Of a stretch of 64,000 nucleotides of DNA, positions 31,458-41,645 are shown piece by piece. The stretch lies in assembly GCF_001264245.1 (NCBI RefSeq), contig NZ_CP011339.1:2170001-2234000 (forward strand), written 5' to 3'. The position numbers were made by a program, and so were the translations under genes. The notes beneath the pieces are model-generated. The model was not told the DNA's origin. It searched no databases and was given only the letters and a program-made list of their open reading frames with translations. This DNA is from Microcystis panniformis FACHB-1757 (GTDB lineage Bacteria; Cyanobacteriota; Cyanobacteriia; Cyanobacteriales; Microcystaceae). Numbering within the stretch: the first letter of the stretch is position 1; each line of letters begins with the position of its first letter.

Positions 31458-34400
31458 ATGAAATATTTAGAAGAATGGCGTGGTAGCGGGGTGGACGCGG
31501 AGTTAATCCATCTCAATGTCACCAGTTTAGCGGGGTTATCTCCCAGTGAATACCTACTCTACTCCCAAGAATTACCGCGACGCAATGATGGCAGGGTTAG
31601 GGATAGTATTCTCAAGCGTTATGAACATACCAGTCAAGGCGGTTGGTGGTGTTCAGGAATTGACTTATTAACTGGTAATTATGACCTTTGGGGCTGTTTT
31701 AAGCCCGATTTTCCCCGTTTAAGCTTCGATAAGGCTAAACCGATTAAGTACGAACATCCCCCCCAAACCCCTACGGGAGTCTTTGCTTTGCGGGTTCCCC
31801 TGAAAATTTGGCAAAGGATAGCCCAGTCTATCAGTATTAATATTTTAACTGAAGAAGTGGATAATAAGCAAGAGGATCTCGGTTTTTGGTCTTGGGTAAT
31901 CAAACATCCAGAGATACCTATTTGTCTTACGGAAGGAGCGAAAAAAGCGGGGGCATTACTAACAGCAGGTTATGTGACAATTGCCTTACCAGGGATTCAC
32001 AATGGTTATCGTACTCCCAAGGACGAACTAGGTAGGAGAATCGGCAAATCTCATTTAATTCCGCAGCTAGAAAAATTAGCTAATTCCGGACGAAAGATTT
32101 ATCTAGTTTTTGATCAAGAAACTAAACCAAAAACCCAACAAGCGGTTAATTTAGCTTTACAGAGAATGGGTTATCTATTCAGTCAGGCTAACTGTGAGGT
32201 AAAGGTGGTTACTTGGGATGCTGCTGATGGTAAAGGGGTGGATGATTTACTAATCAATCGAGGGGAAGATTACTTCCAACAAGTCTATCAAAAAGCTACC
32301 TCTTGGGAAATTTGGAAGGCAGCGAGTTTAAATAGTTTAACTCTCCCACCTCATCTAGAGTTAAATAGCCGTTACTTGCCAGATATTGCCATCCCTACAT
32401 CAGCGCAGTTAATGGCGATTAAATCGGCTAAAGGTACGGGGAAAACTGAGTTTTTAGCCAAGATAGTTAAACAGGCTATTGCCAATCAACAAAAAGTTTT
32501 AGTTATCGGTCATCGGGTGAAACTGGTGGAGGAGTTATGTCAACGCTTTGGTTTAAACTATATCAGTCAAGTTAGGGACAATCCTGCGGCACAAATTTAC
32601 GGTTATGGTTTATGTATTGACTCTCTCCATCCCCAATCACAAGCTAAATTTCAAGCGGAAGATTGGCGAGAAGCTATCATTATTATCGATGAGATCGAAC
32701 AGGTTCTATGGCATGGGTTAAATGGGGATACTTGTAAAACTAATCGTGTGGCAATTTTAAAATCCCTAAAGTCCCTGCTGCAAACTGTGGTCAGCAGTGG
32801 GGGCAAAGTCCTAGTTGCCGATGCTGATTTAAGTGATATTTCCCTAGAATACTTAACTTCTCTAGCGGCGATTAAACTAGAAACTTTTTTAATTAGTAAC
32901 GATTGGAAACCTAATTATCAGGAAGCTTGGCGAGTTTATAACTACTCTGATAATACTCCCCAACAGCTAGTTAATGATTTAGTCAAACATATTAAAGAGG
33001 GAGGAAAACCTTTTGTTTGTCTGTCAGCACAAAAGTTAACCAGTAAATGGGGGACAATTACTCTAGAATCTTATCTAAGAAAGCAATTTCCCCAGAAGAA
33101 AATTTTGCGGATAGACTCAGAGTCATTGCAAGATTCTAGTCACGCTGCCTATGAGGCGATTGGCAATTTAAATCAATTGTTGCTTAACTATGATATAGTT
33201 CTAGCTAGTCCTGCGATCGAAACGGGAATTAGTATTGATATTCAGCAACACTTTACCTCGGTTTGGTGTTTAGCACAGGGGATTCAAACTCCCACTTCTA
33301 TCGCTCAATTTTTAGGGAGAATTAGAGAGAATATTCCTCGTTATATTTGGTCAGCAGTGTACGGATTTAATCAGGTGGGCAATGGTTCCACTTCTATCCC
33401 CAAACTTCTCACCTCTGGACACCGACTAACGGAGGTTAATATTCGCTTACTACACCAATCAGATTTAGAATCTCTGGAGGATTTAGATACAATTTTTCAA
33501 GCGGAATCTCTCCTCTGCTGGGCTAAAATGGCTGTACGAGTAAATGCTTATATGCTTAATTATCGTCAGTCAATTCTAGGAATTTTACAAGCAGAAGGCC
33601 AGAGAATTAAAGAACGGAATCAGGAAGAAGAACTAGAAATAAATAATCAGTTAACGGAAGCAATTGAGGAAATTAGGGAACATAATTATCGTTCTGAATG
33701 CGAGGAAATTGCCAGCGCAGCCGAGATCACAGAATCAGAATATCGTTGGCTAAAAAAACAGTTAATTAAGTCAGTGAAAGAAAGGAGAATTATCAGGAAA
33801 TATGACCTATATAAACGCTATGGAATCCCCGTCACACCGCAATTAGTGAGTAAAGATGATCAGGGATGGTATCAAGAACTACGCTTACATTACTTTTTGA
33901 CAATTGGGCGACAATTTTTGTGTGATCGAGATGCTTTAATTGCGCGTAAACTGATAGAATCAGGTCAGGGAAGTTTATTTATTCCCGATTTTAATGGTAG
34001 TCAATTAGGAGTGATTATCGGGACGTTAGAAGTGTTAGGAATTCCCGTATTATTAGCTAATCCTGAAAGAGAATTAACTAATCATGATGCCGACTTACAA
34101 AAAATGGCTGAAATCGCCATTAAAAACCGCAACGAGATTAAAACTATCACCAAGATTAATCTCTCTAATACTTCCCGTCCTCTGACGATTATTCGTAATT
34201 GTTTGAACTTGTTAGGTTATGAATTAACCAGCAAGGGCAGCCGGAGAATTGCTAAAAAATCTCTTAAAGTTTATCAGATTGTTGCCCCTCAGGATGGTAG
34301 AGAACAAGTGTTTCAACAATGGTTATTTAGAGACGAAAAATGTGCGGGAAGTTCTGAGATTTGGTATGAGGACTATCTCTTTTCTCTCACCCAGAAACCA

Positions 34401-34478
34401 TCTCTAGGCGAATCAGAAAATGCTTATATTCAATTAAGTCTAGAATTTAGTCTAGCTATGGAGAAATTGCCTATTTAA
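31458..34478 (+). CDS. Plasmid-type replication protein, CyRepA1-like (DUF3854/Toprim plus helicase)
   Basis: This 1006-residue protein combines a DUF3854/Toprim-like part (ICLTEGAKKAG near 154, IYLVFDQETKPKT near 214, GVDDLLINRG near 259) with a helicase core. Walker A is KSAKGTGKTEFLAK near 322-335, Walker B is IIIIDEIEQVLWH near 405-417, and later motifs are ASPAIETGISID near 584 and AQFLGRIREN near 615. This layout matches the primase/helicase Rep of cyanobacterial plasmids known as CyRepA1. It ends 4 bases into the convergent GNAT gene. No partition or other plasmid genes accompany it, so it is an integrated plasmid gene or similar island gene. Confidence 0.75.
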   Translation: MKYLEEWRGSGVDAELIHLNVTSLAGLSPSEYLLYSQELPRRNDGRVRDSILKRYEHTSQGGWWCSGIDLLTGNYDLWGCFKPDFPRLSFDKAKPIKYEHPPQTPTGVFALRVPLKIWQRIAQSISINILTEEVDNKQEDLGFWSWVIKHPEIPICLTEGAKKAGALLTAGYVTIALPGIHNGYRTPKDELGRRIGKSHLIPQLEKLANSGRKIYLVFDQETKPKTQQAVNLALQRMGYLFSQANCEVKVVTWDAADGKGVDDLLINRGEDYFQQVYQKATSWEIWKAASLNSLTLPPHLELNSRYLPDIAIPTSAQLMAIKSAKGTGKTEFLAKIVKQAIANQQKVLVIGHRVKLVEELCQRFGLNYISQVRDNPAAQIYGYGLCIDSLHPQSQAKFQAEDWREAIIIIDEIEQVLWHGLNGDTCKTNRVAILKSLKSLLQTVVSSGGKVLVADADLSDISLEYLTSLAAIKLETFLISNDWKPNYQEAWRVYNYSDNTPQQLVNDLVKHIKEGGKPFVCLSAQKLTSKWGTITLESYLRKQFPQKKILRIDSESLQDSSHAAYEAIGNLNQLLLNYDIVLASPAIETGISIDIQQHFTSVWCLAQGIQTPTSIAQFLGRIRENIPRYIWSAVYGFNQVGNGSTSIPKLLTSGHRLTEVNIRLLHQSDLESLEDLDTIFQAESLLCWAKMAVRVNAYMLNYRQSILGILQAEGQRIKERNQEEELEINNQLTEAIEEIREHNYRSECEEIASAAEITESEYRWLKKQLIKSVKERRIIRKYDLYKRYGIPVTPQLVSKDDQGWYQELRLHYFLTIGRQFLCDRDALIARKLIESGQGSLFIPDFNGSQLGVIIGTLEVLGIPVLLANPERELTNHDADLQKMAEIAIKNRNEIKTITKINLSNTSRPLTIIRNCLNLLGYELTSKGSRRIAKKSLKVYQIVAPQDGREQVFQQWLFRDEKCAGSSEIWYEDYLFSLTQKPSLGESENAYIQLSLEFSLAMEKLPI

Positions 34479-34966
34479 GCGACTTTTTTCCCTAAAATGA
34501 CCACATCAGCCAGAAAATCGTCTAGAGCGGCAATTTGGGGTAAATAACCCCATCGTTGAAAGCCGAATTTTTCAAAGAGACAAATACTGGCTTGATTGTG
34601 GGCAAAAATAATACAGATAAGATTAGATATACCCAATTGGGGACAGCGCTCCAAGGCATATTCTACTAATAATTTACCGATTCCACGACCTTGATAATCG
34701 GGGGCAATATATAAACTAACCTCTGCCGTTTTTTGGTAAGCGACACGACCATAAAACATCTGTAAACTCAGCCAACCCACCACCCGACCTTCGATCACTA
34801 TTACCCAGATGGGATACTGTTCAGGATCGTGCTTTTCAAACCATTCTCGCCGACTTTCGAGGGAAATAGGCTTTAAATCTGCGGTTGCCTTGCGAGTGGG
34901 AACAGCAGCATTATAAATCTCGATAATTGTTGGTAAATCTGTTTCTTTAGCCTCGCGAATAATCAT
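34475..34966 (-). CDS. GNAT-family N-acetyltransferase
   Basis: This 163-residue GNAT protein has the acetyl-CoA pyrophosphate loop SLYIAPDYQGRGIGKLLVEY (about 88-107), the IREAKETDLPTIIEIYNAAV N-terminus and a C-terminal FAHNQASICLFEKFGFQ (about 122-138). The pattern is close to phosphinothricin/L-amino-acid acetyltransferases (Pat/MddA). The substrate is unknown. It overlaps the 3' end of the CyRepA1-like gene by 4 bases in convergent orientation. Confidence 0.88.
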   Translation of the reverse strand: MIIREAKETDLPTIIEIYNAAVPTRKATADLKPISLESRREWFEKHDPEQYPIWVIVIEGRVVGWLSLQMFYGRVAYQKTAEVSLYIAPDYQGRGIGKLLVEYALERCPQLGISNLICIIFAHNQASICLFEKFGFQRWGYLPQIAALDDFLADVVILGKKVA

Positions 34967-35048
34967 AGAATATCAAGTAAGATGAAGTATAACCTAATTT
35001 TCCCTTGTCTCCTAACTTCTGAATTATGCTATATCTCTCAATCTTACT

Positions 35049-35645
35049 TTAAAATTGGGTTTGATAGCGGACGGTAAACTCATTCAAATTGTAATCGTAG
35101 GAGAAGCGGATAAAAGACTGGGAATTAACTCGATAGACGGTTTCCAAATTGGGAAGAATATTAAAATCCGTTGCTCCGATCGCATTACTAACCGCATTTT
35201 CCACATCATACACGACTCCTTGAGCTAAGAGGGGAATCGCCAACTGAACCACTCCAAATTGAATTAATTGTTCTGTATTTCTCCCCTGTAAACCATTAAA
35301 AACTGACAGCAATTGTTCCCCCAAAAGTCGAACGATTTCCCCTTGGCTGCGGGGGGGAGTGCTGGTTAATTTAACTAGGGGAGTATTAAGCAATCCCTCA
35401 TCTTCACCTCTAGCAAAAGCCAATGCTTGTAAACAATTAGCGACTTTTTGTAATTCTGCATTTGTATAGTTTTCCTCTAGGGGAAAAGGGGGACTATCGG
35501 GACGAATTTGGCACACTTCATTGACGTTACGACCTAAATTTGGTAGCAAGCGATTTAATTCACCTTCAACGCTGAGGGTGACATCGATCCTTTGAATGCG
35601 ATTGAGGCTATCATCGGGAATTTCATTACTAGGAAAATCCCCCCC
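35049..35645 (-). pseudogene. tamB: C-terminal part of TamB, out of frame
   Basis: The frame from the C7 tract at 35639-35645 to the stop at 35049 continues the TamB protein: DFPSNEIPDDSLNRIQRID, then IPLLAQGVVYDVENAVSNAI and NLETVYRVNSQSFIRFSYDY, ending RYQTQF. That is the DUF490/TamB C-terminus that meets the BamA-type partner. It is separated from the main frame by one missing base. With one more C in the tract the gene would read through as about 2,050 residues. An in-frame ATG at 35549 could still allow a separate 166-residue product. Confidence 0.7.
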
Positions 35646-38600
35646 GGACGGGAGATAGCAAAATCACGAGATTGAGAAAATTCGCTGAGAATTGTTCGCA
35701 GTTGAATATCAACAAAGGGATTAAAAAGTCCCAACCCGCGACTAGAATCGAAAACAATAACATTCTGATTGCGTCGGTTAAGAAGAAAACGCGTATCGAT
35801 GTAACTAACCCGTCCTCGATCGAGATTAATCACTCCATTGGTTTGTAATCTCTCCAGTGAAGTGAGCGGACCGTTCAAGGTTAAAGCACCACTAAAATCA
35901 AATTGATACAAAGGTTCTTGTTCGATGGATAATCCCGCTAAAGACACTTGGAAATTATTTAAAACTGGAGTAATATTTGTCGTCTGAGGAATGTTGAGAG
36001 GCTGCAGCCAGCGACTCACCGGTTTATCGGTTTCTTGATTAATTTCTGGGGTGCGAGGAAGAAAAACTTTCCCCCTAGAAAGACGCACATTCCCCCCGAT
36101 AATTGGTTGCTGAATTGTTCCCGTTACCATGGCATTCCCAGCAATTAATCCCCGATAAAGACCATTAATTGCTATATCTCCCTCTTGAATATTAACTGTT
36201 AAGGGATTAGGATTATTTTTGATGGCTTGAAAGAAAGGTAAAACTCCCACCACAGAAATTTGTCTGTCAGCGATCGAGCCTTGTAATTCCTCTACTGTTA
36301 AGTTTTCAGGGGTTAACCCAATGCGGCCATTTACGGTTAAAATCTCTGGAAAAGCAACACTGCGGATAGCGGCATTATTGAGAGTAACTATACCATTTGC
36401 TTCTAAATCTTTGATTTTTAAACCCTCTTTTATATCTAATCTTCCCGTCGCTGAAAGAACTACCTCTCCCTCACCGTTAACCCATTCGATGGCGTTTTGA
36501 CTGATAGCTTCAATTAATTTGATTGCATCGGTTCCCAATTTTGCTTGGATTTTTAATTGATCATTACCCGGTAAGGGAGGATAGGGAATGCTGGCATAGA
36601 GTTGGATTGATTCGGAGGAGGTTGTCCGCAAATCAAAACGATACTGGTTATAGGTAAATAAACCAATTATATCTTGATTAATATTTTGGGCATTAATTGC
36701 ACCATCAATAAAGGCAAAGTTACCCTGAATACGAGGATTTAATAAAGTTCCTGTAATTTGTCCTTGAGTTTTTAGACTACCGGACAAATCTAAGGGAAAC
36801 TGCACAAAATTTCTCAAGAGATCGAGAGAAAGATTTTCCACGGCAAAACTTCCCTCTACTTTTTTTATGGAAAAATCACCCGCTAAAAATACGGAAGAAT
36901 CTCGTGATTTTAATCTAATCGGTTCTATCCTGAGCAACTGACGATTTAAGTTAAGATTAATTGTTACTTCATCAATCGGAATTAATTGGGTATCGGTGGT
37001 GACAATTCCGAGAGGGTTAACAATATTTACTGTCGGTCTTTGGGGTCGCCATTCCCATCTATTGCCCTGAAATTGTACGCTAAGATCGGGATTTTTTAAA
37101 GTCCCGGTTAAGGCTATATTTGCTTGATAACGGCCGCGAAAATCTAGTTCGGAAGGTATCCCGACTACCCCTCTTTCCCCTGCTAATTGCTGGATTATTT
37201 CTTCAATTTTTGCCCGCAAATTTACCTGTTGTGCTAGGGAAGCTTCGGGATTACCTACTCCTAGGGGACTAAGTTGAATAGCTGGGTCATTCTCTGAGGA
37301 GAAAAAGTTGATTAAACTGGTTAAATCATAGATACTAGCAACTGATAATAAATCTTGAATATAACCTTGATCTACCCTGAGTTTAGCTTCTATTTCCTGG
37401 GTTTGCCAATTAAATAAACCTTGCAGATTATATTGACTTGCACCCGCTTGTAAACTACCTTCTTGCAGTTGAACTATGGAATCCCGATAAACCAAATTTG
37501 CCGTTAATTTTTCCCCAATTAAGTTACCTAAACTAGGTTGATTAATCTCTAGTTGTCCCTGTCCCTGTAAGTCAAATAAATTGATGTCTAGATTGGCACT
37601 CAATTGGCCAGTAATAATCCCCGGAATATTGTAGGCTGCCGTGGGAGATATTTTCAGGATTTCTAGGGGAAAATTGGCAATCTGAACATTTAAATTTTCT
37701 CCGCTTCGTTTAGCTGTTGCTAGAAAAGGAGTTTGATTTCCAAAAGCTTGGCGAATATTTATCTCTAAGGGAAGATAGGGCAGCAGACAATTATTTTGTT
37801 GACAAGGATCAAAAGTTAAGTCAATAATGTCCTGATTTCCCCGCAGATTTAAACTAATATTTTGACAGATTCCTGCTTGCATACTTCCTTTTAAGACAGG
37901 TTCAAAAAGTCGCTCATTAATGCTAAAGTTAGCTAAATTGATATCCCCTTTGATTTGTATATTTCCCACTTTTTGCCAAGCAGTTAAGAGATTTTTCCCC
38001 GTGATTTGTCCTTGAAATTCTCCGATCCCTGTCAGTGTCGATTCTTTGGGTTTTAGGTTAGAATCAATTGGTAAAAGCGATATAATCTGAGTTAGCGGTA
38101 CAGCAGCAAGATCGGTTTTTGCCTGTAGATTTAAGTTAACCTCAGCGATATCGGGTTGACTGATAAGATTAGCTAAAAGAATATTTCCTCGCACATCAAA
38201 GCTATTTTCTCCCCACTGTGCCGAAAGATTATTAACCTGAATTGGTGTTACTCCCTGCCAAATTTCTTTAATATTTCCCGCTAAATTGGCACTAAAATCT
38301 AGGTTAGGAATCGAGATTGATTTTATTCCTGGCAATTGCCCCAGTAGGGCAGCGGGATCGAGATTAGCGGCAATAATATCACTTTGCCAGAAGTTATTAT
38401 TCAGTCGTGCCTTAGCTTTAATCTCTCCTTTGGCTACATGAATACGAGAGTTAAAAACTGCTTTGACACTGCCTAAGTTGAGTCGTTTTTCTAGCAGAGA
38501 GTCGAAAATAGTTTGGGCATTTCCTGTTGCTTGAAACTTCGTTTGGTCAATATTCAACGCTAGGGGAACATTAGTCTGAAAATTCTCTAAGCTACCCAGA

Positions 38601-41185
38601 ATATTAAAAATACCTTTGTTTAACTGAATATCAGTATTAATCGGATTCTTATCTACTAATAAGCGAGTATTTACCCTAGCATTGACGCTGGACAAATTAG
38701 GGATTTTTCCCGCTAGTAAATTATTGATTGCACCCGTGAAATTGACTTGGGTTTTTCCTAGACTAACAGGAATATTTATATTGGGTAAAAACGGATTTAA
38801 GTTAATGCCAGCCGTATTAACTATACCGCTTAAAATACCTTGTTCCAGTTGGGTTGTCGTTCTCAGGGATTGATTATTGACAAATAACTGTATATCTCCC
38901 TCTCCGCGCCAAGTTTGTAAATCCGTTAAAGTACCGCTAATCAGAGCATTTATTCTGCCAGCAAAGCTGATTTTTGCCCTGCCTAAACTAACGGGAACTG
39001 TTAAATTTTCCACTAGAGGATTGAGACTAATTCCCCCAGTGTTGACTGTTCCTGTCAGGAAACCTTGATTTAGTTTGGCTGTGGCAATTAAAGGATTATT
39101 ATCTACTAATAAATCCAGATTCCCTTGACCTTGCCAACTGCTGAAAATATTATTTTTATTCTTCAGCAATTCCCCTAAATAACCTTGTAAATTAATTTGC
39201 GATCGCAGTAATTTAACCTGAGTTGGTAAGTTAGGCAATAGGGAATTAATCGGCAATCCCGCTAAGACAGCTTTAGCCTGAAAATTTCCTTGCGATACTT
39301 GACTATTGACTAAAATTGTGCCTTGTTTACTGCTAATTCCTAAGTTAGCAATTCCGTTTAAGGTATTAACATTGATTTGGTCAATTTTGCCACTAATTTG
39401 AATATTAGCTGTCTCTAAATTTAAGGGTTCTAAGGTTTTTAGGTAGGGGCAAATACTATCCAAATATTGACAAACGATAGGCACAAAAGGAGTAAATAAA
39501 AAGTTATTACCCGTGATTTTTGCCTGGACTAATTTGCTAGTAAAATCACTATTAGCATTAACCTGTAGTTTGCCGCCATTTGTTTTAATGACCGTATCGG
39601 TTAAATTGATTTTGTTGCCCCCTAAAAATACTTTGCCCTCCCCAGCAACATTGATTAATCCTGACTGATTAACCCTGGGTATTTGCCAATTAATTAATAA
39701 TTGTGGCAGTCCTAAACTACCTCTAGCTTTAATCTTAGCTTGCAGATCGCTTATATTAATTTGAGCGGGAACTGTTGCCAATTGAGATAAAATTTTTCTC
39801 GTGGGAAAATTGGCTTGTAAATTCAAATTGATCGGCATTTTTGTCCCGTCAAGAGGTTGATTTTTTTGCAGGGATTGCAGAATATTTAACTGTAATTTTC
39901 CTTCCCCTTTAATTTCTCCACCTGCGAGGGGTTTAATTTGAATTTTGTCTAAATTAAGACGATTGAGATTTGTTTGAAAATTACTGGTTATTGATTGAAT
40001 AGGAATTTGCTCAAAAATAATCGGTTTGCTGTTGCTAACGGTTCCTGTAATTAGAGGTTGATCTAGTTTTCCCGTCACTTGAAAAGTAGAGCGCACTTCT
40101 CCCCGTAAATCTAGAGGTGATTGCAGATAAATAATTCTTAAAAGCTGTTGTAAATCCACCGATTCTAGAGCGACCTTGAGATGATAACCAGTTTGCCAAT
40201 TTACCTCTCCTCTCACCTCAGTTTTAATCTTGCCAATACTTGCGATCGCTTGTTCAACTAATACTTTATCTCCCTGTAAATTTAACTTAGTATTTAGCTT
40301 AATTGGATACTGAAAAGGTTGGAATTTTCCCGCTACATCCGTCACCTGAAAATTACCATTTCCTTCGGTTTTATTTAGCTTTGCCCAACTGGGAATATTG
40401 AGAGCAATATTAGCATTTACTTGTCCTTGATTTAATTGAAAATTGCGATTAGGAATTAAAGTTAATAGTTCACTTAAATTTAAACGATCAATCTGAAGAT
40501 TAGTTTGACTTTCCCCCGTTTTTAACGCCGTTTCTCCTTGAATTTTTACTTGACTTTTGAGGATTTCTGCGCTCAAATCGTAGCTGAGAGGTTGCTCTTG
40601 ATTATCGATAAATCTTCCCTGACCATCGGCCTTAATTTCTATCGGGTTTTTCAGGGCATGGGGTTGGATAGTAATAGCTGCCTTCTCCACCTGAAAACCC
40701 AGATTTAACCTAATGGGGGCCTCCCGGTCTAAGTTACTAGATATTTTATCTAAATTATCGAGCCATTGACCATTTTTATCCTGATCGAGATAAATACTGG
40801 GATTAATTAACTTGACATCAACCGGCAGCGGCAGACCTAAAAGTAAGGGCAGTGGATTTAATCCCAATTCGATCGCATCAATAGATAAACTATCAGCAGA
40901 ATTGGCCGTAGCTGGAATTTCCGATTTACCGATACGAATGCGATTAAAATAAAAGCCCTCTATCTTACCTACCCTGACAGGTCTGTGCAGCATTTCACTG
41001 AAGATATTATCTAAAATTGGGGTGAGACGTTCATAAACTAAATAACGAGTCGTAAAATAGCCAAGGGAGGTAAGTCCTAGGAGAGTAATTCCCCCGACAA
41101 TCAAAGTAGAAGGCTGGCGTAAAAATCGACCGATACTCAGAAAAAGATTAGGACGAGGAGAAGGATCGCCAGGGGAGTTACTCAT
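35555..41185 (-). CDS. tamB: TamB/DUF490 translocation-and-assembly protein, C-terminally frameshifted
   Basis: This frame of 1,876 residues begins with a cytoplasmic tail, one membrane helix (TLIVGGITLLGLTSLGYF, about 23-40) and an AsmA/TamB-like start (RPVRVGKIEGFYFNRIRIG, about 70-88). A very long stretch of beta-strand repeats (GNFQVTDVAGKFQPF, SGTLTDLQTWRGEG, and many LxxGxLxG-type units) follows, up to VIVFDSSRGLGLFNPFVDIQ. TamB spans the periplasm and, with a BamA-type partner, moves lipids or helps assemble outer-membrane proteins. The frame is lost at a C7 tract (G7 on the coding strand), and the true C-terminus lies in the next frame at 35049-35645. Confidence 0.88.
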   Translation of the reverse strand: MSNSPGDPSPRPNLFLSIGRFLRQPSTLIVGGITLLGLTSLGYFTTRYLVYERLTPILDNIFSEMLHRPVRVGKIEGFYFNRIRIGKSEIPATANSADSLSIDAIELGLNPLPLLLGLPLPVDVKLINPSIYLDQDKNGQWLDNLDKISSNLDREAPIRLNLGFQVEKAAITIQPHALKNPIEIKADGQGRFIDNQEQPLSYDLSAEILKSQVKIQGETALKTGESQTNLQIDRLNLSELLTLIPNRNFQLNQGQVNANIALNIPSWAKLNKTEGNGNFQVTDVAGKFQPFQYPIKLNTKLNLQGDKVLVEQAIASIGKIKTEVRGEVNWQTGYHLKVALESVDLQQLLRIIYLQSPLDLRGEVRSTFQVTGKLDQPLITGTVSNSKPIIFEQIPIQSITSNFQTNLNRLNLDKIQIKPLAGGEIKGEGKLQLNILQSLQKNQPLDGTKMPINLNLQANFPTRKILSQLATVPAQINISDLQAKIKARGSLGLPQLLINWQIPRVNQSGLINVAGEGKVFLGGNKINLTDTVIKTNGGKLQVNANSDFTSKLVQAKITGNNFLFTPFVPIVCQYLDSICPYLKTLEPLNLETANIQISGKIDQINVNTLNGIANLGISSKQGTILVNSQVSQGNFQAKAVLAGLPINSLLPNLPTQVKLLRSQINLQGYLGELLKNKNNIFSSWQGQGNLDLLVDNNPLIATAKLNQGFLTGTVNTGGISLNPLVENLTVPVSLGRAKISFAGRINALISGTLTDLQTWRGEGDIQLFVNNQSLRTTTQLEQGILSGIVNTAGINLNPFLPNINIPVSLGKTQVNFTGAINNLLAGKIPNLSSVNARVNTRLLVDKNPINTDIQLNKGIFNILGSLENFQTNVPLALNIDQTKFQATGNAQTIFDSLLEKRLNLGSVKAVFNSRIHVAKGEIKAKARLNNNFWQSDIIAANLDPAALLGQLPGIKSISIPNLDFSANLAGNIKEIWQGVTPIQVNNLSAQWGENSFDVRGNILLANLISQPDIAEVNLNLQAKTDLAAVPLTQIISLLPIDSNLKPKESTLTGIGEFQGQITGKNLLTAWQKVGNIQIKGDINLANFSINERLFEPVLKGSMQAGICQNISLNLRGNQDIIDLTFDPCQQNNCLLPYLPLEINIRQAFGNQTPFLATAKRSGENLNVQIANFPLEILKISPTAAYNIPGIITGQLSANLDINLFDLQGQGQLEINQPSLGNLIGEKLTANLVYRDSIVQLQEGSLQAGASQYNLQGLFNWQTQEIEAKLRVDQGYIQDLLSVASIYDLTSLINFFSSENDPAIQLSPLGVGNPEASLAQQVNLRAKIEEIIQQLAGERGVVGIPSELDFRGRYQANIALTGTLKNPDLSVQFQGNRWEWRPQRPTVNIVNPLGIVTTDTQLIPIDEVTINLNLNRQLLRIEPIRLKSRDSSVFLAGDFSIKKVEGSFAVENLSLDLLRNFVQFPLDLSGSLKTQGQITGTLLNPRIQGNFAFIDGAINAQNINQDIIGLFTYNQYRFDLRTTSSESIQLYASIPYPPLPGNDQLKIQAKLGTDAIKLIEAISQNAIEWVNGEGEVVLSATGRLDIKEGLKIKDLEANGIVTLNNAAIRSVAFPEILTVNGRIGLTPENLTVEELQGSIADRQISVVGVLPFFQAIKNNPNPLTVNIQEGDIAINGLYRGLIAGNAMVTGTIQQPIIGGNVRLSRGKVFLPRTPEINQETDKPVSRWLQPLNIPQTTNITPVLNNFQVSLAGLSIEQEPLYQFDFSGALTLNGPLTSLERLQTNGVINLDRGRVSYIDTRFLLNRRNQNVIVFDSSRGLGLFNPFVDIQLRTILSEFSQSRDFAISRPGGIFLVMKFPMIASIAFKGSMSPSALKVN

Positions 41186-41645
41186 AATTGTTTACCTCAC
41201 ACACACCAAAGAAAGGGCAACGGCTCACCAGAGCTATTGAACCATGATAATTCACCGCGGCACTGATAGCACTAAATCGATTAATCTCAAGTTTTTAGGC
41301 GATTATTGGGCTGAAATCGTGTGAGGAAGTCAAGGGCCGCGGCCAATTAAAAGCCTCTCTCCCCATCTTAGCCTAAGACTCGAATGGCTGGCTAAAATTT
41401 TCAACAATCCGCCAAAATCTCCCTAGCTTCAACAGCTAACCGAATTAATATTGATCAATCCACCAGTTCAAGCAGAATATTGCTCGGATCAATAGGTTCG
41501 GAAATTGAAGATTGAGAGAAAACTTGTGCAGACAGACAACAATCTGGCGCAGTCTGGAACAACAACCGCAATTATTCAGTCTTAGAATATTGGGATTAGC
41601 ACGTCTATTATTTTTACTGCAAAAATCGTCTTATAGATAAAGATC
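41186..41645. other. Divergent spacer between tamB and the SLH gene, nothing recognised
   Basis: These 460 bases should carry promoters for two divergent genes, but I see no clear -35/-10 pair. A reverse-strand frame near 41445-41560 ending SEPIDPSNILLELVD has no start codon and is not called. There is no repeat array. Confidence 0.4.

Noticed and set aside
41445..41560. Reverse frame ending SEPIDPSNILLELVD upstream of the SLH gene
   Set aside because: No start codon follows the upstream stop, and no other evidence for coding is present.
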